Of a stretch of DNA of 6,435 bases, positions 1 to 5,660 are shown piece by piece (the stretch's first letter is position 1; each line of letters begins with the position of its first letter). The notes under the pieces are model-generated. The model searched no databases. It saw nothing but the letters and a program-made list of their open reading frames with translations, and was not told the DNA's origin. Origin of the DNA: Dehalococcoidia bacterium UBA6495 (GTDB lineage: Bacteria > Chloroflexota > Dehalococcoidia > Lucifugimonadales > UBA826). Where the stretch lies: positions 1 to 6,435 of the forward strand of contig DJMH01000088.1 of NCBI GenBank assembly GCA_002435305.1, written 5' to 3'. A program made the position numbers and the translations under genes.

Positions 1-560
1 CCAAGGTATTTTCCTATTATGTGTTCGGCCGAAATTGTTCCCCAAGTTCTAGAGTCATTGCTTGCTCTTCTGTTATCACCCAGGACGAAATATTCTCCTA
101 TTCCTACAACATTTGGGCCCCAATTGGAACTATCGGTTAACGAGGGGTCGAGATATGGTTCATCCAATAAAACACCATTTAAGAAAACCTCACCATCATT
201 GATATGAATGCTATTTCCTTCCTTACCTATCACTCTTTTTATGAAATGGCGATTCGGGTCTTTTGGATAGGTGAACACTATGACATCGCCTATATCTGGA
301 TCTCCAAATAAATATCTGCTTTTTAATATAGGAGTGTTGTTTTCTGAGAAAATTCCAAAGTGGGTTTCTGATATTTTCCAGTAGGCAGCTTTACTGGCTA
401 TGACACAATCGCCTTGGTTGATATTTGGGGTCATGCTGGAGCCTTCGACTTGGTAATTTTGAATCGAAATATACAAAATAGAAAAGACAAACATAGCCAA
501 TATTGATGTTTCAATAATTTCGCGAATTGCCCTTTGAATTTTTCTCTCATAAATGTACAT
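1..560 (-). CDS. lepB: Type I signal peptidase, C-terminus cut by window edge
   Basis: Membrane-anchored serine protease that removes signal peptides from exported proteins on the outer face of the cytoplasmic membrane. Read on the minus strand, 186 codons are present before the window ends. A basic N-terminus (MYIYERKIQR) is followed by a single hydrophobic segment at about residues 18-33. Family box B (GSSMTP) gives the catalytic Ser42. The segment HFIKRVIG gives the general-base Lys108. Box E (GDNRRASNDSR, residues 161-171) is intact. Only the short C-terminal tail after GKYL is missing. The start is nearly forced: an in-frame TAA lies at 570-572 and no start codon occurs between it and the ATG at 558-560. 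The next Met, residue 23, lies inside the membrane segment. No Shine-Dalgarno sequence precedes the ATG. The gene diverges from the downstream cluster and has no evident functional tie to it. Confidence 0.95.
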   Translation of the reverse strand, partial: MYIYERKIQRAIREIIETSILAMFVFSILYISIQNYQVEGSSMTPNINQGDCVIASKAAYWKISETHFGIFSENNTPILKSRYLFGDPDIGDVIVFTYPKDPNRHFIKRVIGKEGNSIHINDGEVFLNGVLLDEPYLDPSLTDSSNWGPNVVGIGEYFVLGDNRRASNDSRTWGTISAEHIIGKYL

Positions 561-574
561 AGCATCTAATTATA
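561..574 (-). promoter_or_regulatory. Candidate -10 element of lepB, implying a leaderless mRNA
   Basis: On the minus strand a perfect TATAAT (574 down to 569) is followed by eight bases and then the lepB ATG. Transcription usually begins about 6-8 bases after the -10 hexamer, so the mRNA would start at or within a base or two of the start codon. The best -35-like hexamer, TTGTCA (601 to 596), is 21 bases upstream of the -10, which is longer than the usual 16-18. The -10 is therefore the stronger half of this call. The hexamer match is seen directly; the start of transcription is inferred. Confidence 0.45.
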
Positions 575-681
575 TCTTTTAATACAAGAAGCCGGTGACA
601 AAACAGGTTTTTTGAATCCGGATAGTTGTATCCTTTAAGAGGTTAGTATTTGTCCTAAATGCATTATTTACAGGTGACCAG
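561..681. other. Divergent intergenic region between lepB and the SIMPL gene
   Basis: This 121-base AT-rich spacer must hold the promoters of two divergent genes. The lepB side has a clear TATAAT on the minus strand. On the plus side I find no convincing -35/-10 pair before the SIMPL gene. A small inverted repeat, GGATA (620-624) and TATCC (629-633), flanks a 4-base loop and could be chance or a weak operator half-site pair. A good Shine-Dalgarno sequence, AGGTGA at 672-677, serves the SIMPL gene. No riboswitch-like structure was recognised. Confidence 0.5.
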
Positions 682-1539
682 ATGAACAAGCTGATTGTTT
701 CGACCCTGCTGATAATAATTACGAGTTTGGCCTGCTCCAGTAATGACCCGATCACCGATAGGAATGTTGCGCCCTTAGAACCAACAGCCTTGTCTCCTGT
801 TTATGCTTCCTCCTCCACATTTGCAGACGGAGGAACTGTAAAGGGTGTTGCCAATTCAGATTCTTTAAGCGTCAATGAGGTGCAAGGTGGGATAAGGGTT
901 TCGGGTACGGGGACGATATCCGTGGAGCCGGATGTTGCGGTACTCGATATTGGGGTCGAAGTGTTTGCAGGTAAGGTTAGTAACGCCAGATCTGAAGCAT
1001 CTATAGCTATGGATTCAGTAATCTCAACCATAAAGAAACTTGGTGTAGAAGAGAAGGATATCCAAACAACCAGGTTCAGCATTTCCCCTAGATATGACTA
1101 CGAGGAAACGATAATTAACGGTAAACGGGTCGGTACCCAAGTGCTTACCGGGTACACGGTAAGTAACACTGTAAAAGCTAAAATTTTTGAAGTGGATAAA
1201 GTGGGGGAAATAATTGATAGTGCTGCGGATGCAGGGGGTGATTATGTTCGGATTAATGGTGTTGATTTTACTGTTGATGATCCTAGTCCGTACAAAACAA
1301 CGATTAGAAAGATGGCAGTGGAAGAGGCAGTGAACAAAGCTCAAGAATATGCTCTTTTGACCAATGTCGAGTTGGGCCCCATAATCTCATTAGATGAGAT
1401 GGGATCTGGCTCTATTCAGTCTCCATATGAGGCTGATTATGGTATGAGGATGATGATGGCTGCTGCACCGACTACCTCAATAAATAGCGGCCAGTTGGAG
1501 ATCAGTCTGACTGTAAATACATTGTTTGCGATTAAGTGA
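682..1539 (+). CDS. SIMPL (DUF541) domain protein, predicted lipoprotein
   Basis: The 285-residue protein has a lipoprotein-like signal sequence. MNK is followed by a hydrophobic run to SLAC, with the candidate lipidated cysteine at residue 18. The residue at -3 is Ser instead of the usual Leu, so lipidation is likely but not certain. A low-complexity linker spans about residues 19-68. The SIMPL domain follows (about 70-285), recognised by GTGTISVEPDVA (75-86), the GVEV strand (91-94), and a segment like DIQTTRFSISPRYDY (126-140). The C-terminal strand LEISLTVNTLFAIK closes the domain. Family members are periplasmic or surface proteins, some linked to oxidative or heat stress (E. coli YggE) or to host signalling. 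Biochemical function is not known, so none is assigned. AGGTGA, 4 bases before the ATG, supports this start. An 85-base gap separates it from dcd, so cotranscription with the operon is possible but unproven. Confidence 0.88.
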   Translation: MNKLIVSTLLIIITSLACSSNDPITDRNVAPLEPTALSPVYASSSTFADGGTVKGVANSDSLSVNEVQGGIRVSGTGTISVEPDVAVLDIGVEVFAGKVSNARSEASIAMDSVISTIKKLGVEEKDIQTTRFSISPRYDYEETIINGKRVGTQVLTGYTVSNTVKAKIFEVDKVGEIIDSAADAGGDYVRINGVDFTVDDPSPYKTTIRKMAVEEAVNKAQEYALLTNVELGPIISLDEMGSGSIQSPYEADYGMRMMMAAAPTTSINSGQLEISLTVNTLFAIK

Positions 1540-1624
1540 TACTTGCAGTGACTCTGAATGGAACGTCTTCGGGAAATTTCTCAAGTATTGATAGAATCAG
1601 GATTTAATATTACGGAGACCAACA
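1540..1624 (+). other. Intergenic leader before dcd and the rib genes
   Basis: The 85-base gap holds the dcd ribosome binding site (GGAG, 1614-1617, 7 bases before the ATG) and a TAGAAT (1592-1597) that resembles a -10 but lacks a good -35 partner. It also contains a 25-codon open frame from ATG 1558 to TAG 1633-1635 that overlaps the dcd start. That frame has no Shine-Dalgarno sequence and no recognised relative. The gap is too short for a complete FMN riboswitch (roughly 130 bases or more plus an expression platform), and I see no terminator hairpin with a T run. Confidence 0.4.
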
Positions 1625-2194
1625 ATGGTACTTAGCGACCGAACAATAAGGGAGGAGATCGCTGCTGGCAGGATAGTTGTGGAGCCTCTGGGGGAAAATG
1701 CTATTCAGCCTGCAAGTATTGATGTTCATCTCGACAAAACCTTCCTTGTTTTTCGGAATTCTAGATTGCCTTATATAGACGTTAGGCAGAGTGCTGAGGC
1801 TTTGACAGAAAAATTGGAGATCGAAGCCGATATACCATTTATGCTTCATCCAGGAGAATTTGTACTCGGTAGTACTCTCGAACATATAGAATTGCCTGAC
1901 GATCTTGTATCAAGAGTAGAAGGCAAGAGCTCGCTTGGTAGATTGGGATTATTGATACATTCTACGGCAGGCTATGTAGATCCTGGCTTTAAAGGACATC
2001 TAACACTTGAACTGAGTAATGTATCTAATTTGCCGATAACCTTGTATTACGGCATGAAAATAGGCCAATTGTCTTATGTGCGCCTAACCACTTCAGCGGA
2101 ATATCCCTATGGTTCGCCACAGTTGGGCAGCAAATATCAAGGGCAAACAGATCCAACTGCAAGCAAAGTGCATCAGGATTTCCAAAGAAGGTGA
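1625..2194 (+). CDS. dcd: dCTP deaminase, probably the bifunctional dUMP-forming type
   Basis: This enzyme deaminates dCTP in the cytoplasm to supply dUMP for thymidylate synthesis. The 189-residue sequence covers the whole family length. Residues visible by alignment from memory to E. coli Dcd are the nucleotide-binding KSSLGR (101-106), Ala115 in HSTAGYVDPG, and the catalytic Glu129 in HLTLEL. The blocks HPGEFVLGSTLE (75-86), GKSSLGRLGL (100-109) and GSKYQGQ (168-174) closely resemble the Mycobacterium tuberculosis enzyme (190 residues). That protein both deaminates dCTP and hydrolyses the triphosphate (EC 3.5.4.30). Bifunctionality here is inferred from this resemblance. GGAG at 1614-1617 supports the start. 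The stop codon lies inside the ribD ribosome binding site, so dcd and ribD are probably translated from one mRNA. A nucleotide gene heading a flavin operon has no obvious pathway reason. Confidence 0.95.
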   Translation: MVLSDRTIREEIAAGRIVVEPLGENAIQPASIDVHLDKTFLVFRNSRLPYIDVRQSAEALTEKLEIEADIPFMLHPGEFVLGSTLEHIELPDDLVSRVEGKSSLGRLGLLIHSTAGYVDPGFKGHLTLELSNVSNLPITLYYGMKIGQLSYVRLTTSAEYPYGSPQLGSKYQGQTDPTASKVHQDFQRR

Positions 2195-2197
2195 TCC

Positions 2198-3277
2198 ATG
2201 TCATATATGGACATCGCTCTAGCTGTTGGTAAAAAGGCCCGAGGCATATCCAACCCCAACCCCCCTGTTGGGGCTGTCCTAGAAAAAAACGGACAGGTAT
2301 TATCAGAGGGGTTTACGGGAATACCTGGGTCTCCACATGCTGAAGTGATGGCGATAACTGCAGCGGGAGATGGTGCAGAAAAAGCTGCTTTATATGTTAC
2401 TTTGGAACCTTGTTGCCATTTTGGTAGAACTCCTCCTTGTACCGAAGCAATTATTGAATCGGGGATTTCTAAGGTCTACATTGCCATTAAAGACCCTGAT
2501 AAAAGGGTGTGGGGCAAAGGTATTGGCCGGTTACAAGAAGCGGGTATAGAAGTTGTATTGGGTATTGGTGAAAAAGCGGCTGAGGTTGATTTGGAGGCCC
2601 ATATTAAATTGTCGAAGACAGGGGCCCCTTTAATTACTGCAAAATTTGCTGTTAGTTTAGATGGCAAGATAGCAACCTCATCCGGAGACGCTAAGTGGAT
2701 AACCAGTGAAGAATCTAGGGCACGAGCTCATTTTATGCGATTTGAGTCAGACGCTATTATGGTCGGAGTGAACACTGTAATAGCCGATGACCCTCGGTTG
2801 ACAGTTAGGTTGAATGAAAAAAAAATTGAGAGACAACCCTTGAGAGTCATAATTGATTCGTCTGGGCGTATTCCTGAGAAAAGTGCCTTGTTTTTGGAAA
2901 AAGGAACTACTTTAGTTGCCTCGACCCAAGACTTCAAACTTCCAGACAATCTGCAAAATGTCAAAATCAAGGCTTTTCCTAGTAAGGAAGCAAGAGTTGA
3001 TCTAACCTCGGTTTTAAAATACTTAGGGAATATTCCTGTTTCCTCAGTATTGGTGGAGGGAGGGTCGGAATTACTTGGGTCCTTATTTGACGAAGGTTTA
3101 GTAGATAAGGTGGTGGCTTTTATTTCTCCAAGTATTATTGGAGGAAAATTGAGTTTAAGCGCAGTGGGAGGAAGAGGAGCAAATGTAATGTCGGAAAAGT
3201 ACTCACTGGTTAATGTCTCGAGAGAATTCATCGGGCCCGATGTTTTAATATCAGGATACTGTGAAAAAGGAGATTGA
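2198..3277 (+). CDS. ribD: Bifunctional riboflavin deaminase/reductase RibD
   Basis: Catalyses two consecutive cytoplasmic steps of riboflavin synthesis: deamination of the GTP cyclohydrolase II product (EC 3.5.4.26) and NADPH-dependent reduction of its ribosyl side chain (EC 1.1.1.193). The 359 residues match the usual full length. The N-terminal zinc deaminase domain (about 1-140) has the PHAE motif with zinc ligand His47 and proton shuttle Glu49. EPCCHFGRTPPC (70-81) supplies zinc ligands Cys72 and Cys81. The C-terminal reductase domain (about 143-355) shows the hallmarks SLDGKIA (153-159), WITSEESR (167-174), GVNTVIADDPRLTVR (190-204) and VLVEGGSELLGSLF (285-298). ATG 2198 is chosen over ATG 2207 because AAGG at 2188-2191 sits 6 bases before it. 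The gene begins 3 bases after dcd and overlaps ribE by one base. An A9 run occurs at 2817-2825. Confidence 0.97.
   Translation: MSYMDIALAVGKKARGISNPNPPVGAVLEKNGQVLSEGFTGIPGSPHAEVMAITAAGDGAEKAALYVTLEPCCHFGRTPPCTEAIIESGISKVYIAIKDPDKRVWGKGIGRLQEAGIEVVLGIGEKAAEVDLEAHIKLSKTGAPLITAKFAVSLDGKIATSSGDAKWITSEESRARAHFMRFESDAIMVGVNTVIADDPRLTVRLNEKKIERQPLRVIIDSSGRIPEKSALFLEKGTTLVASTQDFKLPDNLQNVKIKAFPSKEARVDLTSVLKYLGNIPVSSVLVEGGSELLGSLFDEGLVDKVVAFISPSIIGGKLSLSAVGGRGANVMSEKYSLVNVSREFIGPDVLISGYCEKGD
3267..3272 (+). promoter_or_regulatory. Ribosome binding site deciding the ribE start
   Basis: AAGGAG inside the last codons of ribD lies 4 bases before ATG 3277 but only 1 base before the in-frame TTG at 3274. 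It therefore supports the ATG. The ribD stop and ribE start share one base (TGATG), an arrangement typical of translational coupling. Confidence 0.75.
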
Positions 3278-3876
3278 TGTTTACCGGTCTAGTAGAAGAA
3301 CTTGGAGTTATTTCATCTATCAGCCAGACTGATATATGGATAGAATCCTCGATCGTTATGGATGATCTCGGCGTTAAGGACAGTATTTCTGTGAATGGTG
3401 CTTGTCTTACAGTAGTCAGCATTGAAGAAAATTTATTTAAAGTCAATGTTGTACCCGAAACTCTACGCCGTACTGATTTAGGAGATCTTTCAGTAGGAGA
3501 CAAGGTTAACTTGGAAAGATCGGCTCAACTTGGAGGGCGTCTTGGGGGACACATTGTTCAAGGTCATGTGGATGGAACTGCTCAAATAACTGCATACGTA
3601 CAAGAGGGAAGCGCGTGGCTTATAGAATTTCAAATATCAAAGAATTTATCTAGATACATTGTGGAAAAAGGGTTTGTTTGCGTGGACGGTGCTAGTCTCA
3701 CGGTTGTAAACTGTGACGAAAATACATTTACCATAGCATTGATACCCTACACTCGAGACAATACAGTTTTGGGATACAAAGGAGTAGGTAACTCTGTAAA
3801 TATAGAGACCGACATAATAGGAAAATATATAGAAAAACTCTCCACTGGGAATCAAGCCAGTATTAACTTGGATTGA
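3277..3876 (+). CDS. ribE: Riboflavin synthase, alpha chain
   Basis: Dismutates two molecules of 6,7-dimethyl-8-ribityllumazine into riboflavin and the pyrimidinedione precursor (EC 2.5.1.9), the last step of the pathway; the family acts as a trimer. The 199 residues begin with the canonical MFTGLVEE, which together with the AAGGAG site fixes the start at 3277. Two lumazine-binding repeats are visible. Repeat one (about 1-95) has SVNGACLTV (38-46), and repeat two (about 96-195) has VDGASLTV (136-143). Between them lies GGHIVQGHVDG (90-100). NIETDIIGKY (175-184) carries the conserved Asp179 near the C-terminus. Cys43 and His97 correspond to family active-site positions. Nothing appears missing. 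It lies in the usual place between ribD and ribBA, with a 24-base gap to ribBA. Confidence 0.97.
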   Translation: MFTGLVEELGVISSISQTDIWIESSIVMDDLGVKDSISVNGACLTVVSIEENLFKVNVVPETLRRTDLGDLSVGDKVNLERSAQLGGRLGGHIVQGHVDGTAQITAYVQEGSAWLIEFQISKNLSRYIVEKGFVCVDGASLTVVNCDENTFTIALIPYTRDNTVLGYKGVGNSVNIETDIIGKYIEKLSTGNQASINLD

Positions 3877-3900
3877 TCTTATTGGGAAGGATACATATCC

Positions 3901-5133
3901 ATGCCATTATCCAAGATAGAAGAAGCCATAGATGATATAAAAAACGGCAAGATGGTCATCGTTATCGATGATGAAGATCGTGAGAATGAAGGCGATCTAA
4001 CGATGGCTGCAGAAATGGTGACTCCGGCAGCTATTAATTTCATGGCCACATACGGCAAAGGTTTAATATGTGTGCCAATGCTGGGGGAACACTTAGATAA
4101 ATTAAATTTGCCGCTGATGGTCTCGAACAACACCGCAAGATTAAGTACTGCCTTTACTGTATCTGTAGATTCGTTGATAGGAACCACCACTGGGATTTCG
4201 GCATTGGATAGATCTAATACTATTAGAACTCTTGTAGATGACGAAACAAAACCAGAAGATTTGGGTCGGCCTGGACATATTTTCCCGCTGCGGTATGTCG
4301 AGGGTGGGGTTTTAAAACGGACTGGGCAGACTGAAGCCTCGATAGATCTTTGCAGGTTAGGCGGGCTAAGAGAAGCTGCTGTGATTTGCGAAATAATGGC
4401 AGATGATGGTCATATGGCAAGGATGCCTCAATTAGAAGAATTTGCTCAACAACACGATATAAAGATTGTCAGCGTAGAGGATCTGATTTTGTATCGTCGA
4501 CGGCACGAGAGACTAATTGAAAGGGTAGCAGAAGCAAGAGTGCCAACAGAGTATGGGGAATTCACTGCAGTGTCCTATAGCAGTGTGGTAGATGCGCAAG
4601 AGCATGTCGCTTTTGTAAAAGGAGACGTCAGCCAAAACGACCCAGTATTAGTGAGAGTTCATAGCGAATGTTTAACGGGTGATGTGTTTGGAAGCAAGAG
4701 GTGTGACTGTGGATACCAAGTTGAACTGGCTCTTGAGGCAATTGAAAAATATGGGAGTGGAGTGCTCCTTTACATGAGACAGGAAGGTAGAGGCATTGGG
4801 ATTCACAATAAATTGAAGGCCTACGCCCTTCAAGACGAGGGGTACGACACCTTGGAGGCTAATGTGATGCTGGGATTTGCACCAGATCCTAGGCAGTACG
4901 GAATAGGTGCCCAAATTTTGGAGGATCTTGGCATAAAAAAAATGAGGCTCTTGACAAATAATCCCACCAAAAGAGTTGGGTTGGAAGGATTCGGCTTGGA
5001 GGTTGTGGAGCGGATACCGATAATTGCCCCCCCCACTGAAGAAAATACGCGTTATATGGAAACAAAAAGGGAAAGGATGGGACATATTTTAGATCCTATT
5101 GAGAATGCTCCGGGAGATGGCTCCGGTGATTGA
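3901..5133 (+). CDS. ribBA: Bifunctional DHBP synthase / GTP cyclohydrolase II
   Basis: Starts both branches of riboflavin synthesis in the cytoplasm: ribulose 5-phosphate to 3,4-dihydroxy-2-butanone 4-phosphate (EC 4.1.99.12) and GTP to the first pyrimidine intermediate (EC 3.5.4.25). The 410 residues are a normal fused length. The DHBP synthase half (about 1-203) has DDEDRENEGD (23-32), with metal ligand Glu28, TTTGISALDR (95-104) and RPGHIFPLR (123-131). The usual GHTEA motif reads GQTEA (142-146), so the second metal-ligand His is Gln143. The GTP cyclohydrolase half (about 208-395) is intact. HSECLTGDVFGSKRCDCG holds zinc ligands Cys257, Cys268 and Cys270, RQEGRGIG is at 293-300, PDPRQYGIGAQIL (328-340) includes Arg331, and TNNPTK is at 352-357. 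GGGAAGGA (3884-3891) precedes the ATG by 9 bases. The last codons overlap the start of ribH. A C8 run (5027-5034) and an A8 run (4935-4942) lie in the second half. Confidence 0.96.
   Translation: MPLSKIEEAIDDIKNGKMVIVIDDEDRENEGDLTMAAEMVTPAAINFMATYGKGLICVPMLGEHLDKLNLPLMVSNNTARLSTAFTVSVDSLIGTTTGISALDRSNTIRTLVDDETKPEDLGRPGHIFPLRYVEGGVLKRTGQTEASIDLCRLGGLREAAVICEIMADDGHMARMPQLEEFAQQHDIKIVSVEDLILYRRRHERLIERVAEARVPTEYGEFTAVSYSSVVDAQEHVAFVKGDVSQNDPVLVRVHSECLTGDVFGSKRCDCGYQVELALEAIEKYGSGVLLYMRQEGRGIGIHNKLKAYALQDEGYDTLEANVMLGFAPDPRQYGIGAQILEDLGIKKMRLLTNNPTKRVGLEGFGLEVVERIPIIAPPTEENTRYMETKRERMGHILDPIENAPGDGSGD
5112..5116 (+). promoter_or_regulatory. Possible ribosome binding site within ribBA for ribH
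   Basis: GGGAG directly abuts ATG 5117 (no spacer, poor for that start) but lies 9 bases before an in-frame GTG at 5126. Since every other plus-strand gene here has a well-spaced purine-rich site, this raises the possibility that ribH starts at GTG 5126. Confidence 0.35.
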
Positions 5134-5593
5134 GGGTGATTTGAACGGAACTGGTATGCGGTTCGGTATTGTCGTCGCCGAGTTTAATGATTTCATTACA
5201 TTAAAATTATTGGACGGTGCCAAATCAGCTTTGTTAGAAAATGGGGTATCAGAGAGTGACATAACCATTGCCAAGGTACCCGGTTCATTTGAGATTCCCC
5301 TAGTGGCAGATGACATGGCATCCTCTGGTAATCATGATGCTGTTATATGTTTAGGGGCAGTAATTAAAGGTGAAACGGATCACTATGAGTATGTTTCACA
5401 AGGGGCAGCGGAAGGTATTTCCAGAGTGGCCCTAGATAATCGGATTCCCGTAATGTTTGGAGTTTTGACGACCCACAATGTAGAACAAGCCTTGGATAGG
5501 TGTGGCGGCCGCAAAGGTAATGAGGGTGAAAGTTGTGCGATCTCAGCGATCAAGACAGTAAATGTACTTAACAAGTTAAATAATACCGGCTGA
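5117..5593 (+). CDS. ribH: 6,7-dimethyl-8-ribityllumazine synthase
   Basis: Condenses the RibBA-derived butanone phosphate with the RibD-derived aminopyrimidine to form lumazine (EC 2.5.1.78); family members assemble as pentamers or 60-subunit shells. From ATG 5117 the protein has 158 residues. Family features are Phe23-Asn24 (FNDFIT), VPGSFEIP (54-61), GAVIKGETDHYEYV (80-93, with His89 as acid/base) and Arg128 in QALDR. A conserved Lys in the GNKG motif (B. subtilis Lys135) is Glu136 here (GNEG). Starts at TTG 5099, ATG 5105, ATG 5117 and GTG 5126 are all in frame. ATG 5117 gives a usual N-terminus (MAPVIEGDL). GTG 5126 gives 155 residues with a better-spaced ribosome site and cannot be excluded. 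Either way the gene overlaps the ribBA end (17 or 8 bases), consistent with translational coupling. GCTCCGG is repeated at 5107-5113 and 5120-5126 across the overlap. Confidence 0.95.
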   Translation: MAPVIEGDLNGTGMRFGIVVAEFNDFITLKLLDGAKSALLENGVSESDITIAKVPGSFEIPLVADDMASSGNHDAVICLGAVIKGETDHYEYVSQGAAEGISRVALDNRIPVMFGVLTTHNVEQALDRCGGRKGNEGESCAISAIKTVNVLNKLNNTG

Positions 5594-5660
5594 ATTATCC
5601 GACAATACTTTCGATCATTTCCTTTAATAGCCCCTTTTAATGACATGGAACTCAGACAAT
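5594..5660 (+). promoter_or_regulatory. ribH-meaB gap with a weak promoter candidate
   Basis: The 67-base spacer shows no stem followed by a T run, so no intrinsic terminator is visible and readthrough from the rib genes into meaB is possible. A CCGACA (5599-5604) and a TTTAAT (5623-5628) are separated by 18 bases and match the housekeeping consensus at 4 and 5 of 6 positions. They could form a separate meaB promoter. An 8-codon frame (ATG 5645 to TAA 5668) overlaps the meaB start out of frame; it lacks a ribosome site and is probably chance. Confidence 0.25.

Noticed and set aside
19..207. Plus-strand open frame of 62 codons near the left edge
   Set aside because: It is the antisense of the lepB region encoding box E and neighbouring sequence. 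The lepB frame carries all family motifs, while this frame resembles nothing.
620..633. Inverted repeat GGATA-4-TATCC as an operator or terminator
   Set aside because: Five base pairs with a 4-base loop is expected by chance in AT-rich spacer DNA, and no T run follows.
1592..1597. TAGAAT as the dcd promoter -10
   Set aside because: No hexamer close to TTGACA lies 16-18 bases upstream, so the evidence is too weak to call.
1540..1624. FMN riboswitch before the operon
   Set aside because: The gap is too short for the full element, and no RFN-like conserved blocks were recognised there or in 561-681.
2728..3231. Minus-strand frame of 167 codons inside ribD
   Set aside because: It lies entirely opposite the RibD reductase domain, whose motifs are intact. 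The antisense product is low in recognisable features and has no context as a gene.
3274..3276. TTG as the ribE start
   Set aside because: The AAGGAG site is only 1 base away, and the family protein begins MFTGLVEE, matching ATG 3277.
4672..5085. Minus-strand frame of 137 codons inside ribBA
   Set aside because: It is antisense to the GTP cyclohydrolase II domain, which is fully conserved in the plus frame. No ribosome site or family resemblance supports it.
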